In this document: piece by piece, positions 37,179 to 45,279 of the stretch | Layout of the letters: each line of letters starts with the position of its first letter | How positions within the stretch are numbered: the stretch's first letter is position 1 | Assembly: GCF_002261335.1 (NCBI RefSeq) | Contig: NZ_NEVL01000003.1 | Span: 62,001-126,000, forward strand | Direction of reading: 5' to 3' | DNA from: Bordetella genomosp. 1 | GTDB lineage: Bacteria; Pseudomonadota; Gammaproteobacteria; Burkholderiales; Burkholderiaceae_B | DNA length: 64,000 bases | The notes under the pieces: model-generated | What the model was told of the DNA's origin: nothing | The model's database searches: none | What the model saw: only the letters and a program-made list of their open reading frames with translations | Position numbers and translations under genes: made by a program

Positions 37179-38090
37179 ATGACGAACAACGACACGCGCT
37201 GCGTGACCATGCACGAAGACCGCCGCATCTCGTTCCCGGCCTACGCCTGGCCCGAAGGCAAGCGCTGCGGCGTGGCCTTCACGCTCGACCTCGACGCCGA
37301 GTCGCCGTACTTCTGGACCGCGCGCGAGCGCCCGGCCACGAGCCTGGGCGAGCTGGAGCAGCGCCGGTACGGCCCGCGCCAGGGCGTGGCGCGCATCCTC
37401 GCGCTGCTCGAGAAGTGGGGCATCAAGGGCGCGTTCTATGTGCCGGGCGTGGTGGCCGCCACCTATCCGGACCTGCTGCCCACGCTGCTGCGCGCCGGCC
37501 ACGAGGTGGGCTACCACGGCTATTTCCACGAGCGCCTCGACGGGCTCGACGAGGCCGCGCTCGACGACTATCTGCAGCGTTCCATCGACGTGTTCCAGGC
37601 CCAGACGGGGCAGGCGCGGCGCGGCTATCGGGCGCCGTCGTTCGAGCATTCGCCGGCCAGTCTCGCGGCGCTGCGCCGCGCCGGCCTGGCCTACGACAGC
37701 TCGCTGATGGGCTTCGACCATCCCTATACGATCGACGGGCTGGTGCAGGTGCCGGTGACCTGGACCATCGACGATGCGCTGTACTTCCGCTATACCAACG
37801 GCCCGCGCGACAAGACCCATCCGGCCAATCCGAACGCCGTGCTGGAGAGCTGGATCGAGGAGTTCGAGGGCGTGCGCCAGTGGGGCGGGCTGTGCATGAT
37901 CACCGTGCACGACTGGATCTCGGGGCGCGGCCAGCGCCTGCGCCTGCTGGATCGCTTCTTCGCGCACATCGCGGCCTGCAACGACGTCTGGTGGGCCACG
38001 CCCATGACGATCGCCGAGTATCACCGCAGCTCGCCGAACGCCGACGCGTTCGAGGTGAGCGCGCACATCGGCCGGTTCGCGCCGGCCTGA
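37179..38090 (+). CDS. Polysaccharide-deacetylase-fold hydrolase (PuuE/PgdA-like, cytoplasmic)
   Basis: A 303-residue NodB-homology (carbohydrate esterase 4-like) protein without a signal peptide. TLDLDAESPYFW supplies the metal Asp, and GHEVGYHGYFHER the metal-binding His. RGYRAPSFEHSPAS and the late ITVHDWISGRGQR correspond to the remaining motifs. Cytoplasmic members act on amides such as allantoin (PuuE) or formyl/acetyl amides, not on polymers. GGGAGG precedes the ATG, 20 bases after the SDR gene. In this catabolic operon it may open a cyclic amide or remove an acyl group (inference). Confidence 0.85.
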   Translation: MTNNDTRCVTMHEDRRISFPAYAWPEGKRCGVAFTLDLDAESPYFWTARERPATSLGELEQRRYGPRQGVARILALLEKWGIKGAFYVPGVVAATYPDLLPTLLRAGHEVGYHGYFHERLDGLDEAALDDYLQRSIDVFQAQTGQARRGYRAPSFEHSPASLAALRRAGLAYDSSLMGFDHPYTIDGLVQVPVTWTIDDALYFRYTNGPRDKTHPANPNAVLESWIEEFEGVRQWGGLCMITVHDWISGRGQRLRLLDRFFAHIAACNDVWWATPMTIAEYHRSSPNADAFEVSAHIGRFAPA

Positions 38091-38113
38091 CACGACACAA
38101 GGGGAAACACATC

Positions 38114-39127
38114 ATGAACCATCGACGTCGCGCCCTGTGCGCGCAACTCGCCGGCCTGCCGCTGCTGTCGCTGGCGGGCGCCGCCGGCCTGCCGTGGCGT
38201 GCCGCGCAGGCCGCCTCGGGCTATCCGGACAAGCCCGTGTCCGTCGTGGTGCCGTTCGCGCCCGGCGGCAATACCGACATCGTTGCGCGCCTCATCGGCA
38301 CCGGCCTGGCCAAGCGCCTGAACGGCAACATCGTGGTCGAGAACAAGGCCGGCGCCGGCGGCAACATCGGCGCGGCCACGGTGGCCCGCGCCAAGCCCGA
38401 CGGCCAGACGCTGCTCTACAGCACGGCCAGCACCTTCGCCATCAATCCGCACGTGTATTCGAACCTGCCGTTCGATCCGATCCAGGCCTTCGAGCCGGTC
38501 GCCGTCACGATCCAGGTGCCGGTGGTGCTGGTGGTCACCGCGGCCTCGGGCATCACGTCGCTCGACCAGCTGGCCGCGCACGTCAAGGCCAGGCCCGAGG
38601 CCGCGAGCTATGGCTCCAACGGCAACGGCACCTCCAGCCACATCGCCTGCCACGTGCTGGCGCAGAAGCTGGGCGTGCCCGACCTGCTGCATGTGCCCTA
38701 CAAGCAGGGACCGCAGGTGCTGACCGACCTGGCCGGCGGGCAGCTGACCTTCGCCTTCGATGCCTGGTCGGTGGTCGGCCCGCAGGTCAAGGCGGGGCGC
38801 CTGGTGGCGCTTGCCGTGTCCGGCAGGGAGCGCCTGAAGGCCGCGCCGGAGATCCCGACCGTGGCCGAGGTGCTGAAGACCGATTACGACATCGTCACGT
38901 GGAACGCGTTCTGCGTGCCGCGCGGCACGCCGGCCGCCATCGTGACCCAGCTGCGCGAGGCGGTGCAGGGCACCCTGCAGGATCCCGCCGTGCACGATCG
39001 GCTCGAAGGCGAGGGCGTGCCCCCCTATGCGCCCATGAGCGCCGCCGAGCTCGACGCGTTCTTCAAGCGGGAATACGAGAAGTGGGGCGCGCTGGTGAAA
39101 CTCGTGGGTGCCACCGGCATCGCCTGA
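38114..39127 (+). CDS. Bug-family (tripartite tricarboxylate receptor) periplasmic binding protein
   Basis: A 337-residue TctC-type solute receptor with an N-terminal signal peptide (about residues 1-33, ending AAQA). PVSVVVPFAPGGNTDIVARL and VENKAGAGGNIGAATVARAKPDG are the Bug signatures, and GVPDLLHVPYKQGPQVLTDLAGGQL the second lobe. No TctA/TctB membrane genes are adjacent, so it either shares a transporter elsewhere or acts as a sensor. It ends the LysR-linked operon and probably binds the carboxylate processed by the three preceding enzymes. A very strong terminator follows. Confidence 0.92.
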   Translation: MNHRRRALCAQLAGLPLLSLAGAAGLPWRAAQAASGYPDKPVSVVVPFAPGGNTDIVARLIGTGLAKRLNGNIVVENKAGAGGNIGAATVARAKPDGQTLLYSTASTFAINPHVYSNLPFDPIQAFEPVAVTIQVPVVLVVTAASGITSLDQLAAHVKARPEAASYGSNGNGTSSHIACHVLAQKLGVPDLLHVPYKQGPQVLTDLAGGQLTFAFDAWSVVGPQVKAGRLVALAVSGRERLKAAPEIPTVAEVLKTDYDIVTWNAFCVPRGTPAAIVTQLREAVQGTLQDPAVHDRLEGEGVPPYAPMSAAELDAFFKREYEKWGALVKLVGATGIA

Positions 39128-39147
39128 GCGCGTTGCGATGAACTTTG

Positions 39148-39186
39148 AAACGACATGGCGGCCCGTGGGCCGCCATGTCGTTTTTG
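39148..39186 (+). terminator. Strong rho-independent terminator after the Bug receptor gene
   Basis: A 17-bp perfect stem (39148-39164 with 39167-39183, 2-base loop) is followed by a T-run. It closes the catabolic operon. Confidence 0.9.
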
Positions 39187-39204
39187 CCGAAGCGGCGGTA
39201 AGCC

Positions 39205-39579
39205 TTACTTCGAGCCGCCCGTGTTCGGGTAGTTCGAGCCCGGGGAGTTGGGCGTGTTGCGGTCGCGCGGCGCAGCGGCGTTGGGCGCCGTCGTCGAGCT
39301 GGTGCCGTCATTCGAGCGCATGCCGTCGTGCTTGCCCGTGGTGCTCTTGTTGTGCTGCATGCCGTCGTTCTTGTTGTGCTGCATGCCATCACGGTTCGGC
39401 GTGCCCGGCGCCGGGGTCTGCGTGCCCTGGGGCAGCGGCCGGTTCGGCTGTGCGGCGGTCGAATCGTTCGGCGTCTTGGACGGGGCGGTGGGGGTGGCGC
39501 TCTGCGCCAGGGCCGCGCCCGAGAAGGTCAGCGCCGCGACGACGGAAAGAGCCAGCTTGCGATTGAGAGTCAGGTGCAT
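39205..39579 (-). CDS. Small exported low-complexity protein
   Basis: A 124-residue protein with a signal peptide (LALSVVAALTFSGAALA, cleaved before QSATP). The mature part is Pro/Thr/Asn/Ser-rich with a short tandem repeat NDGMQHNK (two copies, 24-bp DNA unit around 39345-39390). No enzyme motif. Probably a disordered periplasmic protein; the His and Met in the repeats could bind metal. The next gene on the same strand, 167 bases upstream, is a peroxiredoxin, but a link is not established. Confidence 0.7.
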   Translation of the reverse strand: MHLTLNRKLALSVVAALTFSGAALAQSATPTAPSKTPNDSTAAQPNRPLPQGTQTPAPGTPNRDGMQHNKNDGMQHNKSTTGKHDGMRSNDGTSSTTAPNAAAPRDRNTPNSPGSNYPNTGGSK

Positions 39580-39746
39580 GGTGTCACTCCAGTGGGTGCG
39601 TACAGGATGCCGCACCCATCCCATGGCAAGCGCCGTGCCCGGGATGCCCGTTTCGCTGAAAAAAGGCACCGCCGCAAGATGATGGTCGCAGGAATGCGAA
39701 CGATCGCGGCCGCCGGGCCGGCGGCCCGGCGCTCCGGCGCGCCGGT

Positions 39747-40322
39747 TCAGGAGCGCTTCGCCTTCCAGTCCTGCAGCGCCTTCAGCGTATTGGTGACGTG
39801 GTGCTCGGGATTCATGTCGGTGTACTCGTAGAGGATCTTGCCCTCGGGCGAGATCACGTACGAGGTGCGCGTGGCGCGTTGCGGATTGCGGTCGGACACG
39901 GCGTCGTAGGCGCGCATGATGCGGCTGTCGCCATCGGCCGCCACGGCGAACTTGCCGCGGCATTCGCTCACCGAGAATTTCTTCAGGGTCTCGATGTCGT
40001 CGGCCGACACGCCGATCACGGTGGCGCCCAGCGCCTGGTATTGCTCGATGGCTTCGGCAAAGGCGCGCGCTTCGAGCGAGCATCCCTGCGTGAAGGCGGC
40101 GGGGTAGAAGTACAGCACCACCGGGCCCTTGGCCAGCGCGGCCGAGAGATCGAAGCCGAACACCTCGCCGCCTTGCGAGGCCTGGGTCTTGAAGGCCGGG
40201 GCGGCGGCGCCCACCGGCAACGCCGCCTGGGCTGCGCCGGCGACGAGCGCGCACGCCAGGGCGAGCGGGGCGGCGCGGCGCGCCAGCGCCGACACGCGGC
40301 GGGAAAACGGATCTCGAGACAT
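39747..40322 (-). CDS. Exported peroxiredoxin (AhpC/TSA, Bcp-like)
   Basis: A 191-residue thiol peroxidase with an N-terminal signal peptide (about residues 1-33, ending AAQA), so periplasmic, unlike ordinary Bcp. YPAAFTQGCSLEARAF carries the peroxidatic Cys81 in the P-x-x-x-T-x-x-C motif. A second Cys (VSECRG) may serve as resolving residue. SYVISPEGKILYEYTDMNPEHH is a typical Prx C-terminal pattern. It protects the periplasm from hydroperoxides. Confidence 0.9.
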   Translation of the reverse strand: MSRDPFSRRVSALARRAAPLALACALVAGAAQAALPVGAAAPAFKTQASQGGEVFGFDLSAALAKGPVVLYFYPAAFTQGCSLEARAFAEAIEQYQALGATVIGVSADDIETLKKFSVSECRGKFAVAADGDSRIMRAYDAVSDRNPQRATRTSYVISPEGKILYEYTDMNPEHHVTNTLKALQDWKAKRS

Positions 40323-40526
40323 GGGGTGGCGCTCCTTGCGGCCAGCGGCGACGGGGTTTCTGTCGCAATCCTGGCAGGCCTTGCGTTAATTTATAGACAG
40401 ATGTTTCGCCGGTCCAGTTTCCGACCGCTCCCGTACACATTCGCTTACGCCGATGCGTTGACCGCCTTCGGCCAATCGGGGAGTCTAAAAGGGTCTCAAC
40501 CGCGTCGCCACGACAAGGAGGATCTC

Positions 40527-41072
40527 ATGACTCAGTTCAAGAAACCGCGTGTCCGTTCGGTGCTCTCGGCCACGTTGATGGCTGCCATGGTGTTCGGCGC
40601 AGGCGCCGCGCACGCCCAATCCTGGCAACCGCCGGCCCAGCCGGGTGCCGCACCCACGGGCACGCCCGCGCCCACCTATCCGGCGCCCGCCCAGCCCACC
40701 TACCAGACGCCGCAGCCGGGCTATCAGTCGCCGCCGCCCGCGCCGGCTGCGCCGCGTCCCGGCTACCAGCAGCCCGCGCCGGCCTATCAGTCGCCCCCGC
40801 CCGCACCTGGCGCGTCGACGGCGCCGTCCATGGGTACGCCGGCCCCCGCGCCCGTCGCCCTGCCTGGCGATCCGCCGCAGTGGCGCCGCGAGGACGTGAC
40901 CGACAAGCAGCGCTACGAAACCGCGCGCAAGGAAGCCGTCAACGGCTACGACGAATCGCGCAAGCAGTGCCGCACGCTCGGCGCCGCCGAGCGCAAGGGT
41001 TGCGAGGCCGAAGCGCGTCGCAACTACGACAGCGACATGGCCGCGCTCAAGAGCAACTTCGGCAAGCGCTGA
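40527..41072 (+). CDS. Exported Pro-rich repeat protein of unknown function
   Basis: A 181-residue protein. Signal peptide at residues 1-31 (MAAMVFGAGAAHAQ). Residues 32-115 are a Pro/Ala/Tyr/Gln low-complexity tract with imperfect PGYQSPPPAP and PAYQSPPPAP units. The folded tail is charged and helical (DKQRYETARKEAVNGYDESRKQC, GCEAEARRNYDSDMAALK) with two Cys that may pair. AAGGAGG precedes the ATG. It may span the peptidoglycan or periplasm; no homologous function recognised. A strong terminator follows. Confidence 0.78.
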   Translation: MTQFKKPRVRSVLSATLMAAMVFGAGAAHAQSWQPPAQPGAAPTGTPAPTYPAPAQPTYQTPQPGYQSPPPAPAAPRPGYQQPAPAYQSPPPAPGASTAPSMGTPAPAPVALPGDPPQWRREDVTDKQRYETARKEAVNGYDESRKQCRTLGAAERKGCEAEARRNYDSDMAALKSNFGKR

Positions 41073-41115
41073 TCACGCGGCCGGCGGCCCGTCCGCCGGC
41101 GCCGCGTGCAAGCAG

Positions 41116-41146
41116 AACGGCACCGGAATCCCGGTGCCGTTTTTCG
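41116..41146 (+). terminator. Rho-independent terminator after the Pro-rich protein gene
   Basis: AACGGCACCGG (41116-41126) pairs with 41131-41141 across AATC and ends in TTTTTC. Confidence 0.88.
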
Positions 41147-41183
41147 TTGTGTCCGCAACCAATCGGGCGGGGTCGCGCGTGGC

Positions 41184-42761
41184 TCAGTTGCCGCGATCGC
41201 CGCGGTCGCCACCGCGTCCGCCGCCGTTGCCGCCGCCGTTGCCACCATTCCCGCCGCCGTGACGTTCGCCACCGCCGGCGGGCGCCTGGCGCGCTTCGCG
41301 CTGCGGCGCGGGGCGGCTTTCCTGTTGCGCGGGCCGGCTCTGCTGCTGCGGCGCGGGCCGGCTTTCACGCGGCTGCGTGCGCTCGGCTTGCGGGCGCGGC
41401 GCCGGTGCCGCCTGCGGCTGGGGCCGCGGCTGCTGGCCGCCGAATCCGTTGCCCGGGCGGTTGCCCTCGGGGCGCGCCGTGTCGGGGCGATTCTGCTGCG
41501 GCCGGCCGGCATCGGGCCGGCCATTGCCGCCGGTGCCGACGCTATTGCCCTGCGGCGGTCGACCCTGCTGCAGCTGGCCGCCGTCCGGACGGCCCGGATT
41601 GGGACGCGGCGCGGCCTGGTCGGGTCGGGTGGGTTGCAGCTGTCCGTTGTCCGGGCGGCCCGGATTCGGGCGCGGCGCGGTCTGGTCAGGGCGGCCGGGC
41701 TGGGTCTGGCCCGCGTCGGGCCGGCCCGGGTTGGGCCGGTTGCCGTTCTGCCCGCCATCCGGCCGGCCGTTCTGCGGCCGGTTGCCGGAGGGGTTGGCCG
41801 CGTTGTTGGTCCATTGCTGCGACGGATTGTTGGTCCAGTCCTGGCCGGGGCGGTTGTTGCCCGGGCGCTGGCCGTCGTCGGGCCGGCCGGGGCCCCGATC
41901 GTTGCGATCGTTGCGGTCGTTGCCCGGGCGCGGGTCGTCCCAACGCTTGCCGTCGCGCGGCCCGCCGATGGCGCGGTCGTCCACCATGCGGCCCGGCGCG
42001 TTGCCGTGGCCGAAGCGCTGGCCGCGGTCATTGCCGGCCCAGATCGCGTGATCGTGCTGGGCCCGGGTCGGCGGACGATGCTGTTCGTTGCGCGCGGCAA
42101 GCTCCTGCGGCGAGGGGCCGCGCTGGATGCCGCGCGGCCCGCCGTGGTAGCTGATGCGGTTGCGGTCGTAGTCGCGCACGTCGACCCGGCGCTCGTACAC
42201 GTACTTCACGCGCGTGACGTTCACCGTGGTGATGCTGCGGTTGTAGTAGAAGCGGCTGTTGTTCCAGTAGCCGCCCACGTAGCCGAAGCCGAGGTAGCCG
42301 AAGCCGTAGTTGATGCCGCCATAGAAGCCGACGTGAGGCCCCCAATAGCCCGGGTGCCAGCGATACCAGCCGCCGTCGAAGGCCCAGTAGCCCGGCGTCC
42401 AGAGCGCGCCGGTGTAGGGCGCGATCACCCACGCGCCCGGCACCCAGTAGAAGCCGTAGACGTTGCGCGCCCAATAGCCCGGCACCCACATGTAGCCGTC
42501 GCCCGGCACGGCGGGCTGCTGATAGACCGGCAGCGGCGGGGGCGCCTCCTGCGTCGCCGTCATGGGCGCCACATTGGCGGCCGCGGGATCGACGCCCTGT
42601 TGCACGGCGCCGCTGTCGTAGGCGGGGTCGTAGCCCGGCGCGTAGGCCGGATCGGCCGTCTGCGCGTGGACACAGGCGGTGAGGGCGGGCAGGGCGGCAG
42701 CCAGCACGCCGACGGCGGTGCCGCGGCGCAGGCGCAAAGGGAGGAGACGTACGGTTTTCAT
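41184..42761 (-). CDS. YXWGXW-repeat lipoprotein with long disordered GRPD-repeat tail
   Basis: A 525-residue protein. The signal ends LPALTAC, with Cys30 as probable lipidation site. Residues 88-170 contain aromatic repeats (MWVPGYWARN, YWVPGAWVIAP, LWTPGYWAFDG, WHPGYWGP), matching the YXWGXW/WXXGXW family found in Burkholderiales envelope proteins. From about residue 260 the chain is Arg/Pro/Asn/Gln/Asp-rich with many GRPD units and a 22-residue tandem repeat, then an Arg/Gln/Pro and Gly-rich end. Function unknown; likely an outer-membrane structural or aggregation protein. The ATG at 42761 gives the signal directly. Confidence 0.82.
   Translation of the reverse strand: MKTVRLLPLRLRRGTAVGVLAAALPALTACVHAQTADPAYAPGYDPAYDSGAVQQGVDPAAANVAPMTATQEAPPPLPVYQQPAVPGDGYMWVPGYWARNVYGFYWVPGAWVIAPYTGALWTPGYWAFDGGWYRWHPGYWGPHVGFYGGINYGFGYLGFGYVGGYWNNSRFYYNRSITTVNVTRVKYVYERRVDVRDYDRNRISYHGGPRGIQRGPSPQELAARNEQHRPPTRAQHDHAIWAGNDRGQRFGHGNAPGRMVDDRAIGGPRDGKRWDDPRPGNDRNDRNDRGPGRPDDGQRPGNNRPGQDWTNNPSQQWTNNAANPSGNRPQNGRPDGGQNGNRPNPGRPDAGQTQPGRPDQTAPRPNPGRPDNGQLQPTRPDQAAPRPNPGRPDGGQLQQGRPPQGNSVGTGGNGRPDAGRPQQNRPDTARPEGNRPGNGFGGQQPRPQPQAAPAPRPQAERTQPRESRPAPQQQSRPAQQESRPAPQREARQAPAGGGERHGGGNGGNGGGNGGGRGGDRGDRGN
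41565..41740 (-). repeat. 66-bp tandem repeat inside the YXWGXW lipoprotein gene
   Basis: Two full copies and one partial copy with an exact 66-base period (aligned at 41571, 41637 and 41703) encode a 22-residue unit containing PNPGRPDxGQ and RPDQxAPRP. It probably varies in copy number between strains. Confidence 0.75.
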
Positions 42762-42914
42762 GATGCTTTCCCGATGGACCGCACAGGCGGCCCCGAGTCT
42801 GGACATGTTCATTAGGCCACCGCGCCGGCGAATCGTGCGCCCTTGTAATGGCTGCGAAACACCTTTTATCGGTGACCGGGCATGACAGATGTAAAGCGGC
42901 ACGCGCGGCGCACG

Positions 42915-42948
42915 AAAAAGCCGGCGTCCCGCGAGGGAGGCCGGCTTT
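42915..42948 (-). terminator. Rho-independent terminator after the DoxX gene (minus strand)
   Basis: AAAGCCGGC (42917-42925) pairs with 42940-42948; on the minus strand the stem ends in CTTTTTC. It lies just after the DoxX stop. Confidence 0.75.
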
Positions 42949-42963
42949 CCGGAGTGCGTGCGA

Positions 42964-43371
42964 TCAGTTGTAGCGGCCGCCCGAGCCACCCAGGCTGAAC
43001 CGGCCCGCGCCGGTGAAGATCAGGGCGATGGCCGTGAACAGGAACATGCCCTGCAGCTCGAGCTGCCAGCCGCCGGTCTGCGGATTCAGCGAACCGAGCT
43101 GGCCGGTGTGGGCCAGCAGCAGCGCCACGACCATGTTGACGGCGATGATGAGCGCGCCGAGGCGAGTGTAGATGCCGAGGATGATGAGCAGGGGGCCGAG
43201 GATTTCGCCCACGTAGGCGCCGTAGGCGAGGAACCCGGGCAGGCCGTGCGAGGAGAGCATGCCGGCAATGCCGCCCACGCCGGAGCTCAGTTTGGCCAGG
43301 CCGTGCAGCAGGATCAGGATGCCCAGGGTCAGGCGCAGGATCAGCTTGCCAGTGTCGTCGGATTTAATCAT
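42964..43371 (-). CDS. DoxX-family membrane protein
   Basis: A 135-residue protein with four hydrophobic helices (starting LRLTLGILILLHGLAKL, GEILGPLLIILGIYTRLGALIIAVNMVVALLL, and MFLFTAIALIFTGAG). HGLAKL in helix 1 and GPLLIILG in helix 2 are DoxX hallmarks. Relatives take part in quinone-linked or detoxification redox complexes (MhqP/CatD, SodA-associated in mycobacteria). It ends before a terminator and appears monocistronic. Confidence 0.9.
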   Translation of the reverse strand: MIKSDDTGKLILRLTLGILILLHGLAKLSSGVGGIAGMLSSHGLPGFLAYGAYVGEILGPLLIILGIYTRLGALIIAVNMVVALLLAHTGQLGSLNPQTGGWQLELQGMFLFTAIALIFTGAGRFSLGGSGGRYN

Positions 43372-43530
43372 GGTGGGGAACTCGACTAGAGTAAGTGTTA
43401 GGAAGCAGGTGACGGCGCCACGTGCATCGCAGGCGGGCAGTCAGAACCCTGCTGCATCAGAAAGTTCCGAAAAAGCGCGCACATTATTGCAAATTGCGGG
43501 CATGTGGAATAGCCATACAAAGGCATGAGC

Positions 43531-44499
43531 TCATCGCAGCGCATCGCGTTTGTCGTCCCACCATGTCGAGACGGGAATCTCACCCGTGCCTGCCAGCAGG
43601 TTGTCGCGCATGTGCGCCACGCGCGCGGTGCCGGGAATGGCGCAGGTCACGGCCGGCTGCGACAGCACGAACTTGAGCAGCACCTGGGCCCACGAGGTGG
43701 CGCCGATCTCGGCGGCCCAGCCGGGCAGCGGCCGGCCCGACAGCCGCCGCAGCAGTCCGCCGCCGCCGAACGGCCGGTTGATGAGCACGGCCACGCCGCG
43801 CTCGGCAGCCAGCGGCAACACGCGGCGCGCCGCCGCATCGTCGTCGGCCGCGTAGTTGATCTGCAGGAAGTCGAGCTTTTCCTGGCGCAGCACCGCCTCG
43901 ACCTCGTCGTAGGCGCTGGAGGTGTAGTGCGTGATGCCGAGATAGCGGATGCGGCCCTGCGCCTGCCAGTCGCGCAGCTGCGGCAGGTGCGTGCGCCAGT
44001 CGAGCAGGTTGTGGATCTGCATCAGGTCGATGCGGTCGGTGCGCAGCAGGCGAAACGAATCCTCCATCTGGGCGATGCCGGCCTCGCGGCCCTGGGTCCA
44101 GACCTTGGTCGCCAGAAAGGTGCGGGGACGCGCGTCGAGCGCCTGCACCACCTCGCCCGTGACGGCCTCCGCGCGGCCGTACATGGGCGAGCTGTCGAGC
44201 ACCGAGCCGCCCCCTTGCACCAGCGTGCGCACCACGCCTTCGAGCTCGGCGCGGCGCGGGTCGCCCGCCGGAATGTCGAAGCCGATGTAGGTGCCGCACC
44301 CGATCACGGGCAGGGCCGCGCCGCTGGCCGGAATCGGACGGCGCGCGAGCGCGGCGGCGGCGCCCTGCGGCGCCTGCGCGCGCGCGGGCAGCATGGCCTG
44401 GCCGCCGGCCAGCATGCAGGCGGCCAGGCCGGCGCGCAGCAGGCGCGCCCGTTGGGGATCGGCCGGCGCGTGGCCGGCGGGCGGGATCGGGTCGGGCAT
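43531..44499 (-). CDS. Exported aldo/keto reductase
   Basis: A 322-residue AKR TIM barrel preceded by an N-terminal extension with a hydrophobic, signal-like stretch (LLRAGLAACMLAGGQAMLPARA). No strict twin-arginine motif was seen, although AKRs with export signals are usually Tat substrates. The catalytic set is recognisable: Asp in VLDSSPMYG with Tyr, Lys in TKVWTQ and His in MQIHNLLDW. Substrate unknown. It stands alone between DoxX and the VOC gene. Confidence 0.85.
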   Translation of the reverse strand: MPDPIPPAGHAPADPQRARLLRAGLAACMLAGGQAMLPARAQAPQGAAAALARRPIPASGAALPVIGCGTYIGFDIPAGDPRRAELEGVVRTLVQGGGSVLDSSPMYGRAEAVTGEVVQALDARPRTFLATKVWTQGREAGIAQMEDSFRLLRTDRIDLMQIHNLLDWRTHLPQLRDWQAQGRIRYLGITHYTSSAYDEVEAVLRQEKLDFLQINYAADDDAAARRVLPLAAERGVAVLINRPFGGGGLLRRLSGRPLPGWAAEIGATSWAQVLLKFVLSQPAVTCAIPGTARVAHMRDNLLAGTGEIPVSTWWDDKRDALR

Positions 44500-44739
44500 C
44501 GGGCCTCCGCGTGGAGCCGCCAGACGAGCGCGGCGTGCGGATCAGTAGACCACGCGTGGCGCGCCTTGCCCATCCCCCATCCATGGGGCAGATTCGGCCA
44601 TGCGCGGCGACCGCCAGCCGGACGCGCGGACCGCGCCGGCCCCGCGCACGCTGCTGCCAGTTTCTGACAGCACGCGGCGGTAGGATGGCCGCCATCGCAT
44701 CGGCATCCGCCGCTGCTGCACGCGGCACGGGAGGCCGTC

Positions 44740-45105
44740 ATGATCGAACCCAGCTTCACCATTCTGTATGTCGACAGCCCGGCCGCGAGCACGGCGTTCT
44801 ACCGCGCGGTGCTGCAGCGCGAGCCGGTCGAGGCCTCGCCCACCTTCGCCATGTTTGCGCTCGATTCGGGCCTGCGGCTGGGGCTCTGGGCGCGCCACGC
44901 CGTGCAGCCCACCGTGCGGGCCACGGCCGGCGCCACCGAGCTCGGCTTCGTCGTCACCAGCGCCGACGAGGTGGATCGGGCCCATGCCGCCTGGAGCGAA
45001 CACGGCCTCACCATCCTGCAGGCCCCCACCGACATGGATTTCGGCCGCAGCTTCGTGGCGCTCGACCCCGACGGCCATCGTCTGCGGGTGTTCCACCCGG
45101 CCTGA
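44740..45105 (+). CDS. VOC-family (glyoxalase/dioxygenase fold) protein
   Basis: A 121-residue protein with two beta-alpha-beta-beta-beta modules: FTILYVDSPAASTAFYRAVL then ELGFVVTSADEVDRAHAAW, ending RSFVALDPDGHRLRVFHPA. No complete metal-ligand set is obvious. Members include glyoxalase, bleomycin-type resistance and PhnB-like proteins. Short, solitary and cytoplasmic; the specific function cannot be deduced. Confidence 0.85.
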   Translation: MIEPSFTILYVDSPAASTAFYRAVLQREPVEASPTFAMFALDSGLRLGLWARHAVQPTVRATAGATELGFVVTSADEVDRAHAAWSEHGLTILQAPTDMDFGRSFVALDPDGHRLRVFHPA

Positions 45106-45279
45106 GGGGGCGGGCCGGGCCGTATCCGGTGTTGGCAATGTTTTTCTGTCGGTCAGATATGGGGGATGACGAGGTGGCGCGGATACGCGACATCGTGCAC
45201 CATGGGGCCGCACCCCGGGGCGCGCACGCCTGCTGCCCCGCGTTCCTCCGCCCTCCGATAGAGACCCCGCCGACAGCCC

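Noticed and set aside
41565-41740. CRISPR-like repeats
   Set aside because: The repeats are contiguous, in frame and encode a 22-residue unit; no spacers.
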